DNA of 64,000 nt. Origin: Kitasatospora azatica KCTC 9699 (GTDB lineage Bacteria > Actinomycetota > Actinomycetes > Streptomycetales > Streptomycetaceae). The stretch spans positions 496,001 through 560,000 of the forward strand of contig NZ_JQMO01000002.1 in assembly GCF_000744785.1 (NCBI RefSeq), written 5' to 3'. The notes below the pieces were generated by a model. That model was not told the DNA's origin and did no database searches. It saw nothing but the letters and a program-made list of their open reading frames with translations. A program made the translations under genes and the position numbers. Positions within the stretch are counted from its first letter, which is position 1. Each line of letters begins with the position of its first letter. Positions 50,999 to 58,815 of this stretch are shown here, piece after piece.

Positions 50999-53851
50999 TC
51001 AGTCGGAGGCGGCGAACCGGAAGGCGGCCAGCCGGAAGCCGCTGTGCAGGGTCAGCTGCAGGTCGTGGACTCCGTCGAGCTGCGCGGCGAGGTCTGCGGT
51101 CACCGTCGTCCAGCTGTAGCGGTCGCCGGTGACGGGCACCTCGACCTCGGCCAGCAGCTGCTCGCCGGCTCGCAGTTCCAGCCGGGCTTCGCCGGCGCCG
51201 GCGTTCTCCCGGGCGGTCTCGACCGCGACCCGGACCGCGCCGGACAGGTCCACCCGGCGGAACAGGAGCGTCGCCGGCCGCGCCGGGTCGGTCGCCGTGA
51301 CCGCGTCGCCGCTGGTCCGGGTGGCGTCGATGATGGTGAGGCCCGCGTAGTCGTCGAAGTCGACGGCCCGGACGCTGCGGTCCACGACCACCCGGGGCGC
51401 GGGTGCCGGTCCGGTCACGTTCAGCGGCGCGGTCAGGACCGGGTGTTCGGCGCAACGGGCGACGACGATCTCGTAGCCGCCGGGGTCGACGGTGAAGGCG
51501 CCGGTCGCGACGTCCCAGTGGGCGAACTGCTCGGCCGCCAGTCGGAACGTCAACTCCTGCTCCTCGCCCGGCTCCAGGCGGGCCTTGCGGAAGTCCGCGA
51601 GTCGCAGCCGGGGAGCCTGGTGGACGGCGTCGAGCGCCCGGACGTAGAGCTGGACCACCTCACTGCCGGACCGGGCACCGGTGTTGGCAAGGGTCACCGC
51701 GACCTCGACCGAGCCGTCCCGGTCGATCTGCGGCTGCGAGAGGCGAAGGTCCCGGTAGTCGAAGTCGGTGTAGGACAGCCCGTGGCCGAACGCGTAGCGC
51801 GGCGCCACGCCGTGGTACTGGTAGGTCCAGCCGGCCTTGATGATGTCGTAGTCGAGCGGGCGCGGCAGTTCGTCGTCCCCGCGGTACCAGGTCTGCGGGA
51901 GTCGACCGGCCGGCTCGGCCCCGCCGAGCAGTACGTCGGCCAGCGCGTTGCCTGTCTCCTGCCCGCCGTGGGAGGTCCACACCACGGCGGGCAGGTGCTC
52001 GTCGGCCCAGTCCAGGGCGTAGGGGTAGCTGCTTGTCAGCACCAGCACCGTCTGCGGCTGCACCTCGGCGACCGCGCGCAGCAGCTGCTCCTGGCCCTCC
52101 GGCAGGGCGATATTGGCCCGGTCCTCGGTCTCCCGACCGTTGATCATCGGGTGGTTGCCGAGCGCGACCACCACCAGGTCGGCGGCGGCTGCCGCCTCGA
52201 CCGCCTCGGCGCGGCCGTCGTGCAGCAGCTCGCGCTGCCAGCGCTCGGCCTGCTGCGGGTCGTCACCGGTCATGGCCACCCGGCCGCCGACCGGGTCCAC
52301 GACGGCGTAGCGGCCGGTGATGACGCCGCGCAGCAGCACCGATTCGCCGTCCCCGGCGGGCTCCAGGCGGAAGGTCTCGTGCACCTCCCAGCTCTTGATC
52401 CGCTCCTGGTCGGCGACGAGCGAGCCGTCGCCCTTGACCGAGAGGTACAGCCCGGTCTCGGCGCAGCGCAGGGTGAGGGCGTCGCCCCAGTCGACCACGG
52501 AGAACGTGGTCTTGCCGAGCACCTCGCCCGTGGTGCGCGAGCGCAGCGCGATCTTGTCGGCGCCCTCGACGGTGACCAGCTCACCGCCCCGCTCGGCCAG
52601 CGCCGCGGCGAGCCCGGCGGCCAGGGTGACCTGGTACGGCAGGGTGCCGCTGTACCAGTCCTCCTGGAGCGCGTCGGCCAGCGGGCCGATCACGGCGACC
52701 CGCGGCGTGCGGGCCGGGTCGAGCGGCAGCAGGCCGTCGTTCTTCAGCAGCACCACCGACTCGGCCGCGGCGCGGCGCGCCAGCGCGCGGTGCTCCGGGC
52801 TGTCGATCACCTCGGGGCCGATTCCGGCGTACGGGTCCAGCTCCGGGTCGAACTCGCCGAGCCGGAAGCGCAGTTCCAGCTGCCGCCAGACGGCCCGGTC
52901 GATGTCGGCCGGGGCGATCAGGCCCCGCTCCAGCGCCTCGCGCAGCCGGCCGACCGGCGTGTCGCTGTCCTCGCCGTGGTCGGTGAAGCTGTCGATGCCG
53001 GCCTTGAGCGCGGCCGCGTGGGACTCGACGTGGTCGTCGAAGTACTGCTCCGGGTCGACCAGGTTGGACGGCGCCTCGGCGTCGCTGACCACGAACAGCT
53101 CGTGGCCGGTAGGCCGGGCCCACCGGCGCAGCTCCTCCTCGATCAGCGGACTGACGTGGCAGGGACGGCCGTTGACCAGGTTGTAGGCGGCCATGGCGCC
53201 GGTCGCGGCACCGGCCTCGACCACGGGGCGGAAGGCGGCCAGGTCGTACTCGTGCAGCACCCGCGGGCGCAGCCCGGAGGAGGTGGTGCAGCGGTCGTCC
53301 TCGTTGTTGTAGGCGAGGAAGTGCTTGAGCACCGGAGCCGCCCGCAGGTAGGTCGGGTCGTCGCCGGCCAGACCGCGGCAGAAGGCCTCACCGATCCGGG
53401 CGGTGTGCACCGGGTCCTCGGAGTAGCCCTCCTCGTTGCGCCCCCAGCGGGGGTCGCGCAGCAGGTTCAGCACGGGGGCCCAGGCCTGCAGGCTGTTGGC
53501 TCCCCGGTCGGCGGCGAGCACGGGCGGGCGGTGGCGGTGGAAGGCCCGCAGCTCGACCGAGACCGCCTCGGCGACCCGGCGCACCAACTCCTCGTCCCAG
53601 CTGGCACCGAGGCCGACGGCCTGCGGGAAGACCGTCGCCTCGCCCAGCCAGGAGACCCCGTGCAGGGCCTCGCTGCCGGTGCGGAACTCGGCAACGCCCA
53701 GGCGCGGGACGGCGGGCGCGTACTGGTGCAGCATCGCGATCCGCTCGTCGAGCGTGAGGCGCTCGAGCAGGTCGTCGACGCGCTTGCGCAATGGCAGCGC
53801 GGCATCGCGGAAGGGGGGCTGGTCGGGTGCGGACGCGGACGGGGAACTCAC
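50999..53851 (-). CDS. GH3 beta-glucosidase/beta-xylosidase with beta-trefoil insert and C-terminal carbohydrate-binding-like domain
   Basis: 950 aa from GTG 53851. The N-terminal barrel shows LTLDERIAMLHQYAPAVPRLG, WAPVLNLLRDPRWGRNEEGYSEDP, VLKHFLAYNNEDDR and the nucleophile Asp in LFVVSDAEAPSN. The second domain has SVVLLKNDGLLPLD. An insert around residues 445-535 (KIALRSRTTGEVLGKTTFSVV...LTLRCAETGLYLSVKGDGSLVAD) looks like a fascin-like beta-trefoil. The FN3-like part ends about 800, and the last 150 residues resemble a CBM6-type jelly roll. There is no signal peptide, so the extra binding domains are unexpected for a cytoplasmic enzyme. First gene of the leftward hemicellulose operon. 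Confidence 0.88.
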   Translation of the reverse strand: MSSPSASAPDQPPFRDAALPLRKRVDDLLERLTLDERIAMLHQYAPAVPRLGVAEFRTGSEALHGVSWLGEATVFPQAVGLGASWDEELVRRVAEAVSVELRAFHRHRPPVLAADRGANSLQAWAPVLNLLRDPRWGRNEEGYSEDPVHTARIGEAFCRGLAGDDPTYLRAAPVLKHFLAYNNEDDRCTTSSGLRPRVLHEYDLAAFRPVVEAGAATGAMAAYNLVNGRPCHVSPLIEEELRRWARPTGHELFVVSDAEAPSNLVDPEQYFDDHVESHAAALKAGIDSFTDHGEDSDTPVGRLREALERGLIAPADIDRAVWRQLELRFRLGEFDPELDPYAGIGPEVIDSPEHRALARRAAAESVVLLKNDGLLPLDPARTPRVAVIGPLADALQEDWYSGTLPYQVTLAAGLAAALAERGGELVTVEGADKIALRSRTTGEVLGKTTFSVVDWGDALTLRCAETGLYLSVKGDGSLVADQERIKSWEVHETFRLEPAGDGESVLLRGVITGRYAVVDPVGGRVAMTGDDPQQAERWQRELLHDGRAEAVEAAAAADLVVVALGNHPMINGRETEDRANIALPEGQEQLLRAVAEVQPQTVLVLTSSYPYALDWADEHLPAVVWTSHGGQETGNALADVLLGGAEPAGRLPQTWYRGDDELPRPLDYDIIKAGWTYQYHGVAPRYAFGHGLSYTDFDYRDLRLSQPQIDRDGSVEVAVTLANTGARSGSEVVQLYVRALDAVHQAPRLRLADFRKARLEPGEEQELTFRLAAEQFAHWDVATGAFTVDPGGYEIVVARCAEHPVLTAPLNVTGPAPAPRVVVDRSVRAVDFDDYAGLTIIDATRTSGDAVTATDPARPATLLFRRVDLSGAVRVAVETARENAGAGEARLELRAGEQLLAEVEVPVTGDRYSWTTVTADLAAQLDGVHDLQLTLHSGFRLAAFRFAASD

Positions 53852-54053
53852 GTGGCAAACCCCTCGGGCAGGCTGGGTGGAGCGAATGGATGTCGAAGCG
53901 CATCGACGCTGACATGATCCAGAGACACTGTCAACACCCGCTGCACAGACGAAATTTGCATTTGTTCAGGCCCTTGCTCAATTGGTAACGCCCCGTTAGT
54001 GTCACCGCAACATCCAAGCGCTTCGACACTTCGCTGGGGAAGGGACCCCTGTC
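53852..54053. promoter_or_regulatory. Divergent promoter region with two LacI-type operators
   Basis: TGTCGAAGCGCATCGACG at 53891-53908 and, on the opposite strand, TGTCGAAGCGCTTGGA at 54013-54028. Both contain the AGCGCT/AGCGCA centre typical of LacI-family sites. One lies 40 bp from the GH3 start (leftward) and the other 26 bp from the binding-protein start (rightward). The repressor is probably the LacI-family gene at 57751. Confidence 0.7.
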
Positions 54054-55733
54054 ATGGGAACCGAGTTGAACCGCAGATCCTTCGTCCGCGGCGCCGCCGC
54101 CATCGCGGGAGCCGCCGGCATGGCCCCGCTGCTGTCCGCCTGCGGCGGCGGCAGCGCGCACCAGAAGACCGGCGCGAACACCGCGTCCGGCCTCAAGGCG
54201 GCACTGCCGGCCTACGTGCCGAACACCTCCATCAAGCCGGACATCCCCTCGGTCGCGGGCAGCGCCGACGCCGCGACCGATCCCGGGTACCTCGCCTACC
54301 CCACCTCCGCGGTCACCAGCGTCTCCGGTGTCCCGGGCAAGGGCGGCAGCTACACGGCGGTCACGCCGCTGTGGGGCACCGTTCCGCCGGTCGGCAACTC
54401 CTTCTACCAGGCGATGAACAAGGCCCTCGGGATCAGCCTCGAGATGAAGCCGGCGGACGGCAACAACTACAACACCATCGTCCCGACCATGACCGCGGCC
54501 AAGAAGCTGCCGGACTGGATCCAGCTGCCGTCCTGGTGGAGCTCCGCCTTCAACACCGGCGAACTGGCCGGCACCCAGCTCGCCGATCTGACCCCGTACC
54601 TGTCCGGCGACAACATCAAGAAGTACCCCAACCTCGCCGCCATCCCGACCGGCGCCTGGCAGGCCGGTATCTGGGGCGACAAGCTCTACGGCATCCCCTC
54701 GTTCTCCAGCCAGTTCTCCGTGGTGGGCGCCACGTTCTACCGGCGCGACATCCTCGAGTCGCGCGGCATCACCGGCGACCAGGTGAAGTCCGCCGACGAC
54801 CTGATGAACCTGGGCAAGGAACTCACCGACGCCAAGGGCGGCGTGTGGGCCTTCGACGACCTGTTCACCTACATATTCACGTTCTTCGGCGCTCCGCTCA
54901 CCTGGAAGGTCGACAGCGGCAAGCTGGTCCACACCTTCGAGACCCAGGAGTACCTGGAGGCCGTCGACTGGCACAACCGCCTGGCCACCGCCGGCTACCT
55001 GCACCCGGACGCGATCACCAAGTCCACCACCGGTGCCCACTTCTACAGCGGGAAGCTGCTGATCGCAGGCAGTGGAACGGGCGCCTGGACCCTCTCCGAC
55101 TACCAGTCCGGGGTCGCCGCCAACCCGAACTACCGGCGCGGCGCCTTCAACGCGTTCGCCGCCGACGGCAAGAGCACGCCCGTGCAGTACATGGGCTCTT
55201 CCACCAGCATGACCAGCTACCTCAATGCGAACCTGAAGCACGATCAGATCGAGGAGCTGCTCGCAGTCGCGAACTACCTCGCCGCGCCCTACGGCACGGC
55301 CGAGTACACCATGGTCAACTTCGGCGTCGAGGGCGTCCACCACAACCGGGTGAACGGGGTCCCGACCTTCACGGACGAGGGCAAGAAGGACGTCCAGCCG
55401 CAGACCTACCCGTTCCTGGTCTCGCCCGCGGCCGTGACCAGCACCCCGGGCAGCGACATGGTCACCAAGGACATCGCCGCCTGGCAGGCCGCCAACGTCA
55501 AGGCCCTGGCCAAGCCCCCCTTCTGGGGCATGAACATCAGCATGCCGCAGTCGATCGCCACCGCCTCGGCCGCGCAGGCCGTCAACGACACGGTCATCGA
55601 CTGCATCCACGGCAAGAAGAAGGTCTCCGACGTGCAGGCCGCGATCGCCACCTGGAAGTCCAGCGGCGGCGGGGAGCGGCTCAAGCAGTGGATGACCGAC
55701 AACGTCCTCGACAAGTACGGCACGAACCAGTGA
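54054..55733 (+). CDS. Oligosaccharide-binding lipoprotein, LplA type, Tat-exported
   Basis: 559 aa from ATG 54054 with GGGGAAGGGA upstream. The signal has a twin-arginine motif (NRRSFVRG) followed by a lipobox (LLSACGGG), so it is likely exported folded through Tat and lipidated. The mature part, at more than 500 residues, is of the large binding-protein class that serves LplB/LplC-type permeases: NYNTIVPTMTAAKKLPDWIQLPSW, YGIPSFSSQFSVVGATFYRRDIL. It would bind hemicellulose-derived oligosaccharides. It overlaps the first permease gene by 4 bp and is divergent from the GH3 operon, sharing its operators. Confidence 0.9.
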   Translation: MGTELNRRSFVRGAAAIAGAAGMAPLLSACGGGSAHQKTGANTASGLKAALPAYVPNTSIKPDIPSVAGSADAATDPGYLAYPTSAVTSVSGVPGKGGSYTAVTPLWGTVPPVGNSFYQAMNKALGISLEMKPADGNNYNTIVPTMTAAKKLPDWIQLPSWWSSAFNTGELAGTQLADLTPYLSGDNIKKYPNLAAIPTGAWQAGIWGDKLYGIPSFSSQFSVVGATFYRRDILESRGITGDQVKSADDLMNLGKELTDAKGGVWAFDDLFTYIFTFFGAPLTWKVDSGKLVHTFETQEYLEAVDWHNRLATAGYLHPDAITKSTTGAHFYSGKLLIAGSGTGAWTLSDYQSGVAANPNYRRGAFNAFAADGKSTPVQYMGSSTSMTSYLNANLKHDQIEELLAVANYLAAPYGTAEYTMVNFGVEGVHHNRVNGVPTFTDEGKKDVQPQTYPFLVSPAAVTSTPGSDMVTKDIAAWQAANVKALAKPPFWGMNISMPQSIATASAAQAVNDTVIDCIHGKKKVSDVQAAIATWKSSGGGERLKQWMTDNVLDKYGTNQ

Positions 55734-56677
55734 GCGCCGCGCGACCGGAGATCGCGGCAGGACCGGCGCGGCTGAACTGGCGGATCAGGCTCCGGCGGGA
55801 CAAGTCGCTGCTGTGGATGACGGTGCCCACGGTCGTCCTGCTGCTGGTGTTCAACTACCTCCCGCTGTTCGGCCTGGTCACCGCGTTCCAGGAGTACGAC
55901 CCGCTGCTCGGGGTCTCGCACAGCGACTGGGTCGGGTTCCAGCAGTTCCAGCAGCTCTTCGCCGACCCGCTGTTCTGGGAGTCGATGAAGACCACGCTGT
56001 ACCTGAGCTTCGTCCAGCTGGTCCTGTTCTTCCCGATCCCGATCGCGCTGGCCATCCTCCTCAACTCGGTGCTGAGCGAACGGACCCGCAACTTCGTCCA
56101 GTCCGTCGTCTACCTGCCGCACTTCTTCTCCTGGGTGCTGACCATCACGATCTTCCAGCAGATGCTGGGCGGCGCCGGAATCCTCAACCAGTTCCTGCGG
56201 CAGCACGGGGTCGGCACCTGGGACATCATGAGCAACCCGCACACCTTCGCGCTGCTGGTCACCTCCCAGGCGGTCTGGAAGGAGGCGGGCTGGGGGATCA
56301 TCGTCTTCCTGGCCGCCCTCAGCGCGATCAACAGCGAGCTCTACGAGGCCGCGGCGGCCGACGGTGCGGGGCGGTTCCGGCGGATGTGGCACATCACCCT
56401 GCCCGGCCTGCGCGGGGTGATCGTCCTGATGCTGGTGCTGCGCCTGGGCAACGCGCTGTCGGTCGGCTTCGAGCAGTTCCTGATCCAGCGTTACGCGGTC
56501 GGCCACGACGCCGCCGACGTACTGGACACCTTCTCCTTCTACTACGGCATCGCCACCGGCAACTACTCCTACGGCGCCGCAGCCGGGCTCTTCAAGAGCG
56601 TGATCTCGCTGCTGCTGATCTGGGGTGCCAACAAGCTGGCGCACGCCTTCGGCGAAGACGGGTTGTACCGGAAATGA
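55730..56677 (+). CDS. Oligosaccharide ABC transporter permease, LplB type
   Basis: 315 aa from GTG 55730, overlapping the lipoprotein stop. About six hydrophobic segments follow a basic N-terminus; LLWMTVPTVVLLLVFNYLPLFGLVTAFQEYDP is the typical LplB start. The ATPase-contact loop is LYEAAAADGAGRFRRMWHITLPGL. Its partner is the next gene (ATGA overlap). As with the first importer in this window, no ATPase is encoded nearby, so a shared MsiK-type ATPase is inferred. Confidence 0.9.
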   Translation: MSAARPEIAAGPARLNWRIRLRRDKSLLWMTVPTVVLLLVFNYLPLFGLVTAFQEYDPLLGVSHSDWVGFQQFQQLFADPLFWESMKTTLYLSFVQLVLFFPIPIALAILLNSVLSERTRNFVQSVVYLPHFFSWVLTITIFQQMLGGAGILNQFLRQHGVGTWDIMSNPHTFALLVTSQAVWKEAGWGIIVFLAALSAINSELYEAAAADGAGRFRRMWHITLPGLRGVIVLMLVLRLGNALSVGFEQFLIQRYAVGHDAADVLDTFSFYYGIATGNYSYGAAAGLFKSVISLLLIWGANKLAHAFGEDGLYRK

Positions 56678-57654
56678 CCAACACACTCACCATCGACCGG
56701 ACCGACAGCGGCAGCAAGCACGAGGCGGCGGCGCCGGCCTCCCGGCGCCGGACCCGCAGCGGCCGCCCGCCGTGGCAGGAGCCGCCGACCGCGGTCGGCC
56801 AGACCGCCAAGGGGCTGACCCTCGGCGGGGTCGTGGCCGCCGTCCTGATCCCGCTCTGGATCATCGTGCTGACCAGCTTCTCCACCCCGGGCGCGATCAA
56901 CCGGGCCGGCGGACTGGTGATCTGGCCGGACGGACTGAGCACCGAGGCGTACCGCGAGATGCTGGGTGACCGGACCGTGCTCACCTCGCTGCTGGTGAGC
57001 CTGGGCATCACCGTCGTCGGCACGGTTGTCTCCATGGTCATCTCGGTCCTGTGCGCCTACGGCCTGTCCAGGTCCGGTTCGCTCGGGCACCGCTTCGTCC
57101 TGCTACTGCTGGTCGTCACGATGTTCGTCGGCGGCGGTCTGATCCCCACCTTCCTGGTGGTCACCGGCCTCGGCGGCTACGACCAGTGGTGGGCGCTGAT
57201 CCTGCCCAGTGCGGTCTCCGTCTTCAACATCCTGGTGCTGCGCGCCTTCTACTCCGGGACCTCGTCCGAGCTGATCGACGCGGCCCGGATGGACGGCGCC
57301 GGCGACTGGCGGATCCTGTGGTCCGTCGTGCTGCCCACCTCGCGTGCCGTGACCGCCGTGATCGCGCTCTTCTACGCGGTCGGCTACTGGAACTCGTTCT
57401 TCAACGTCATGCTCTACATGCCGACGGACAGTCAGAAGTGGCCGCTGCAGTACGTGCTGCTGACCTACGTCAACCGCGGCGTCGGCATGCCGGGCTCGAT
57501 CAACACCGGCTTCGGCACCACGCACGCGCAGACCGCGCCGCTGTCGCTGCAGATGGCGGTGGTGGTGCTCACCCTGGTGCCACTGGTGATGGTCTACCCG
57601 TTCGTGCAGAAGCACCTGCGCACCGGCGTACTCACCGGTGCCATCAAGGGCTGA
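56674..57654 (+). CDS. Oligosaccharide ABC transporter permease, LplC type
   Basis: 326 aa from ATG 56674. A 45-residue hydrophilic tail rich in Arg/Pro precedes about six membrane segments, with LWIIVLTSFSTPGAI, the contact loop LIDAARMDGAGDWRILWSVVLPTSRAV, and the ending FVQKHLRTGVLTGAIKG, which is the standard LplC C-terminus. It completes the membrane channel with the LplB-type protein. A 13-bp-stem hairpin follows 23 bases after the stop, ahead of the LacI-family gene. Confidence 0.9.
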   Translation: MTNTLTIDRTDSGSKHEAAAPASRRRTRSGRPPWQEPPTAVGQTAKGLTLGGVVAAVLIPLWIIVLTSFSTPGAINRAGGLVIWPDGLSTEAYREMLGDRTVLTSLLVSLGITVVGTVVSMVISVLCAYGLSRSGSLGHRFVLLLLVVTMFVGGGLIPTFLVVTGLGGYDQWWALILPSAVSVFNILVLRAFYSGTSSELIDAARMDGAGDWRILWSVVLPTSRAVTAVIALFYAVGYWNSFFNVMLYMPTDSQKWPLQYVLLTYVNRGVGMPGSINTGFGTTHAQTAPLSLQMAVVVLTLVPLVMVYPFVQKHLRTGVLTGAIKG

Positions 57655-57677
57655 GCCGACGGCACGACAGACTGGGA

Positions 57678-57722
57678 GCGGTTCCTGCCGCGCGACTCCC
57701 CGAACCGCACGGCAGGAACCGC
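57678..57722. terminator. Hairpin between importer and LacI-family gene
   Basis: GCGGTTCCTGCCG (57678-57690) pairs perfectly with CGGCAGGAACCGC (57710-57722); loop of 19. It would end or attenuate the importer transcript before the regulator gene at 57751. Confidence 0.75.
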
Positions 57723-57750
57723 CCCCAGGATCCCAACGAAGGAAGCAGGA

Positions 57751-58815
57751 GTGATGGTGACACTCGCCGACGTGGCCAGGCACGCGGGCGTCTCGTCGAG
57801 CACGGTGAGCTACGCGCTCAGCGGCAAGCGCTCGATCTCCACGCAGACCCGGCAACGCATCGAACAGGCCATCACCGACCTCGGCTACCACCCCAACGCC
57901 GGCGCGCGCGCCCTGGCCGGGAAGCGTTCCCACATCATCGCCCTGGTGGTCCCGCTGCACACCGAGGTCTACGTGCCGACCATGATGGAGATCGCCATCG
58001 CGGTCACCGTGACGGCCCGCCAGTACGGTTACGACGTCCTGCTGATCACCAACGACGAGGGCCCCGACGGGGTGCACCGGGTGGCCGCCAGCGGCCTGGC
58101 GGACGGCGTGATCCTGATGGACGTCAGGCTGGACGACGACCGCATCCCGGTGCTGCGCGCCCAGGGCACCCCGGCCGCACTCATCGGGCTGCCCGACAAC
58201 CCGTCGGGACTGTCCTGCGTCGACCACGACTTCGCCGCCTCCGGCGCGCTGTGCGCCGACCACCTGGCCGACCTGGGCCACCGGGACGTGGCCTTCATCG
58301 GCTACGCGCCGCAGGTCTACCAGCGCCACGCCGGCTACGCCGAACGCACCCTGGCCGGCTTCACGGCCCGGGCCCAGGAGCGCGGCCTGCGCTTCCTGCA
58401 CCGCCCCTGCGAAGGCAGCTACGACAGCACCGCCGGCGCGCTGGCCCGGATCCTCTCCGACCGCCCCGGCACCACCGGATTCGTGGTGCAGAACGAGGGC
58501 GCGATCGGACCGCTGCTCAGCCTGCTGCGCACCACCGGGCGGACCGTCCCGGAGGACGCCTCGGTCGTCGCGATCTGTCCCGACCAGTTGGCCGAGCAGT
58601 ACGCACCTCGGCTCACCGCCGTGACCGGGCCGAGGAAGGAACTCGGTCAGGTCGCCGTCGAGCAGGTCATGGCCCGGATCGACGCGGCGGCCGACGGCGC
58701 CGATCCGCAGGACGACCTGCTCCTGCTGTCACCGGAACTGGTGATCCGCGAGAGCACCGCACCGGCCCCGCACCGGGCCACCGCCACCACGGCCACCAAG
58801 GAGCCTTCGACATGA
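57751..58815 (+). CDS. LacI-family repressor of the hemicellulose genes
   Basis: 354 aa from ATG 57751 or the adjacent GTG 57757; AAGGAAGCAGGAG precedes. The HTH reads VTLADVARHAGVSSSTVSYALSGK, with hinge YHPNAGARALAGKRS. The sensing domain follows (IIALVVPLHTEVYVPTMMEIAIAV, GLADGVILMDVRLDDDRIPVL, HLADLGHRDVAFIGY). It overlaps the GH42 gene (ATGA), so its own level rises and falls with that enzyme. Candidate targets in this window are the TGTCGAAGCGC sites at 53891/54013 or the TGTGAGCGCTCACA-type sites at 10526, 16387 and 60834. The sequence does not say which. Confidence 0.9.
   Translation: MMVTLADVARHAGVSSSTVSYALSGKRSISTQTRQRIEQAITDLGYHPNAGARALAGKRSHIIALVVPLHTEVYVPTMMEIAIAVTVTARQYGYDVLLITNDEGPDGVHRVAASGLADGVILMDVRLDDDRIPVLRAQGTPAALIGLPDNPSGLSCVDHDFAASGALCADHLADLGHRDVAFIGYAPQVYQRHAGYAERTLAGFTARAQERGLRFLHRPCEGSYDSTAGALARILSDRPGTTGFVVQNEGAIGPLLSLLRTTGRTVPEDASVVAICPDQLAEQYAPRLTAVTGPRKELGQVAVEQVMARIDAAADGADPQDDLLLLSPELVIRESTAPAPHRATATTATKEPST

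Noticed and set aside
51044-53917. 957-codon plus-strand frame opposite the GH3 gene
   Set aside because: Shadow of the GH3 frame; product is compositionally biased with no recognisable fold.
57051-58811. Upstream part of a 1248-codon frame leading into GH42
   Set aside because: Only the part from 58812 is real (GH42). The earlier part overlaps the permease and LacI-family genes in another frame and has an Arg/Pro-rich shadow composition.
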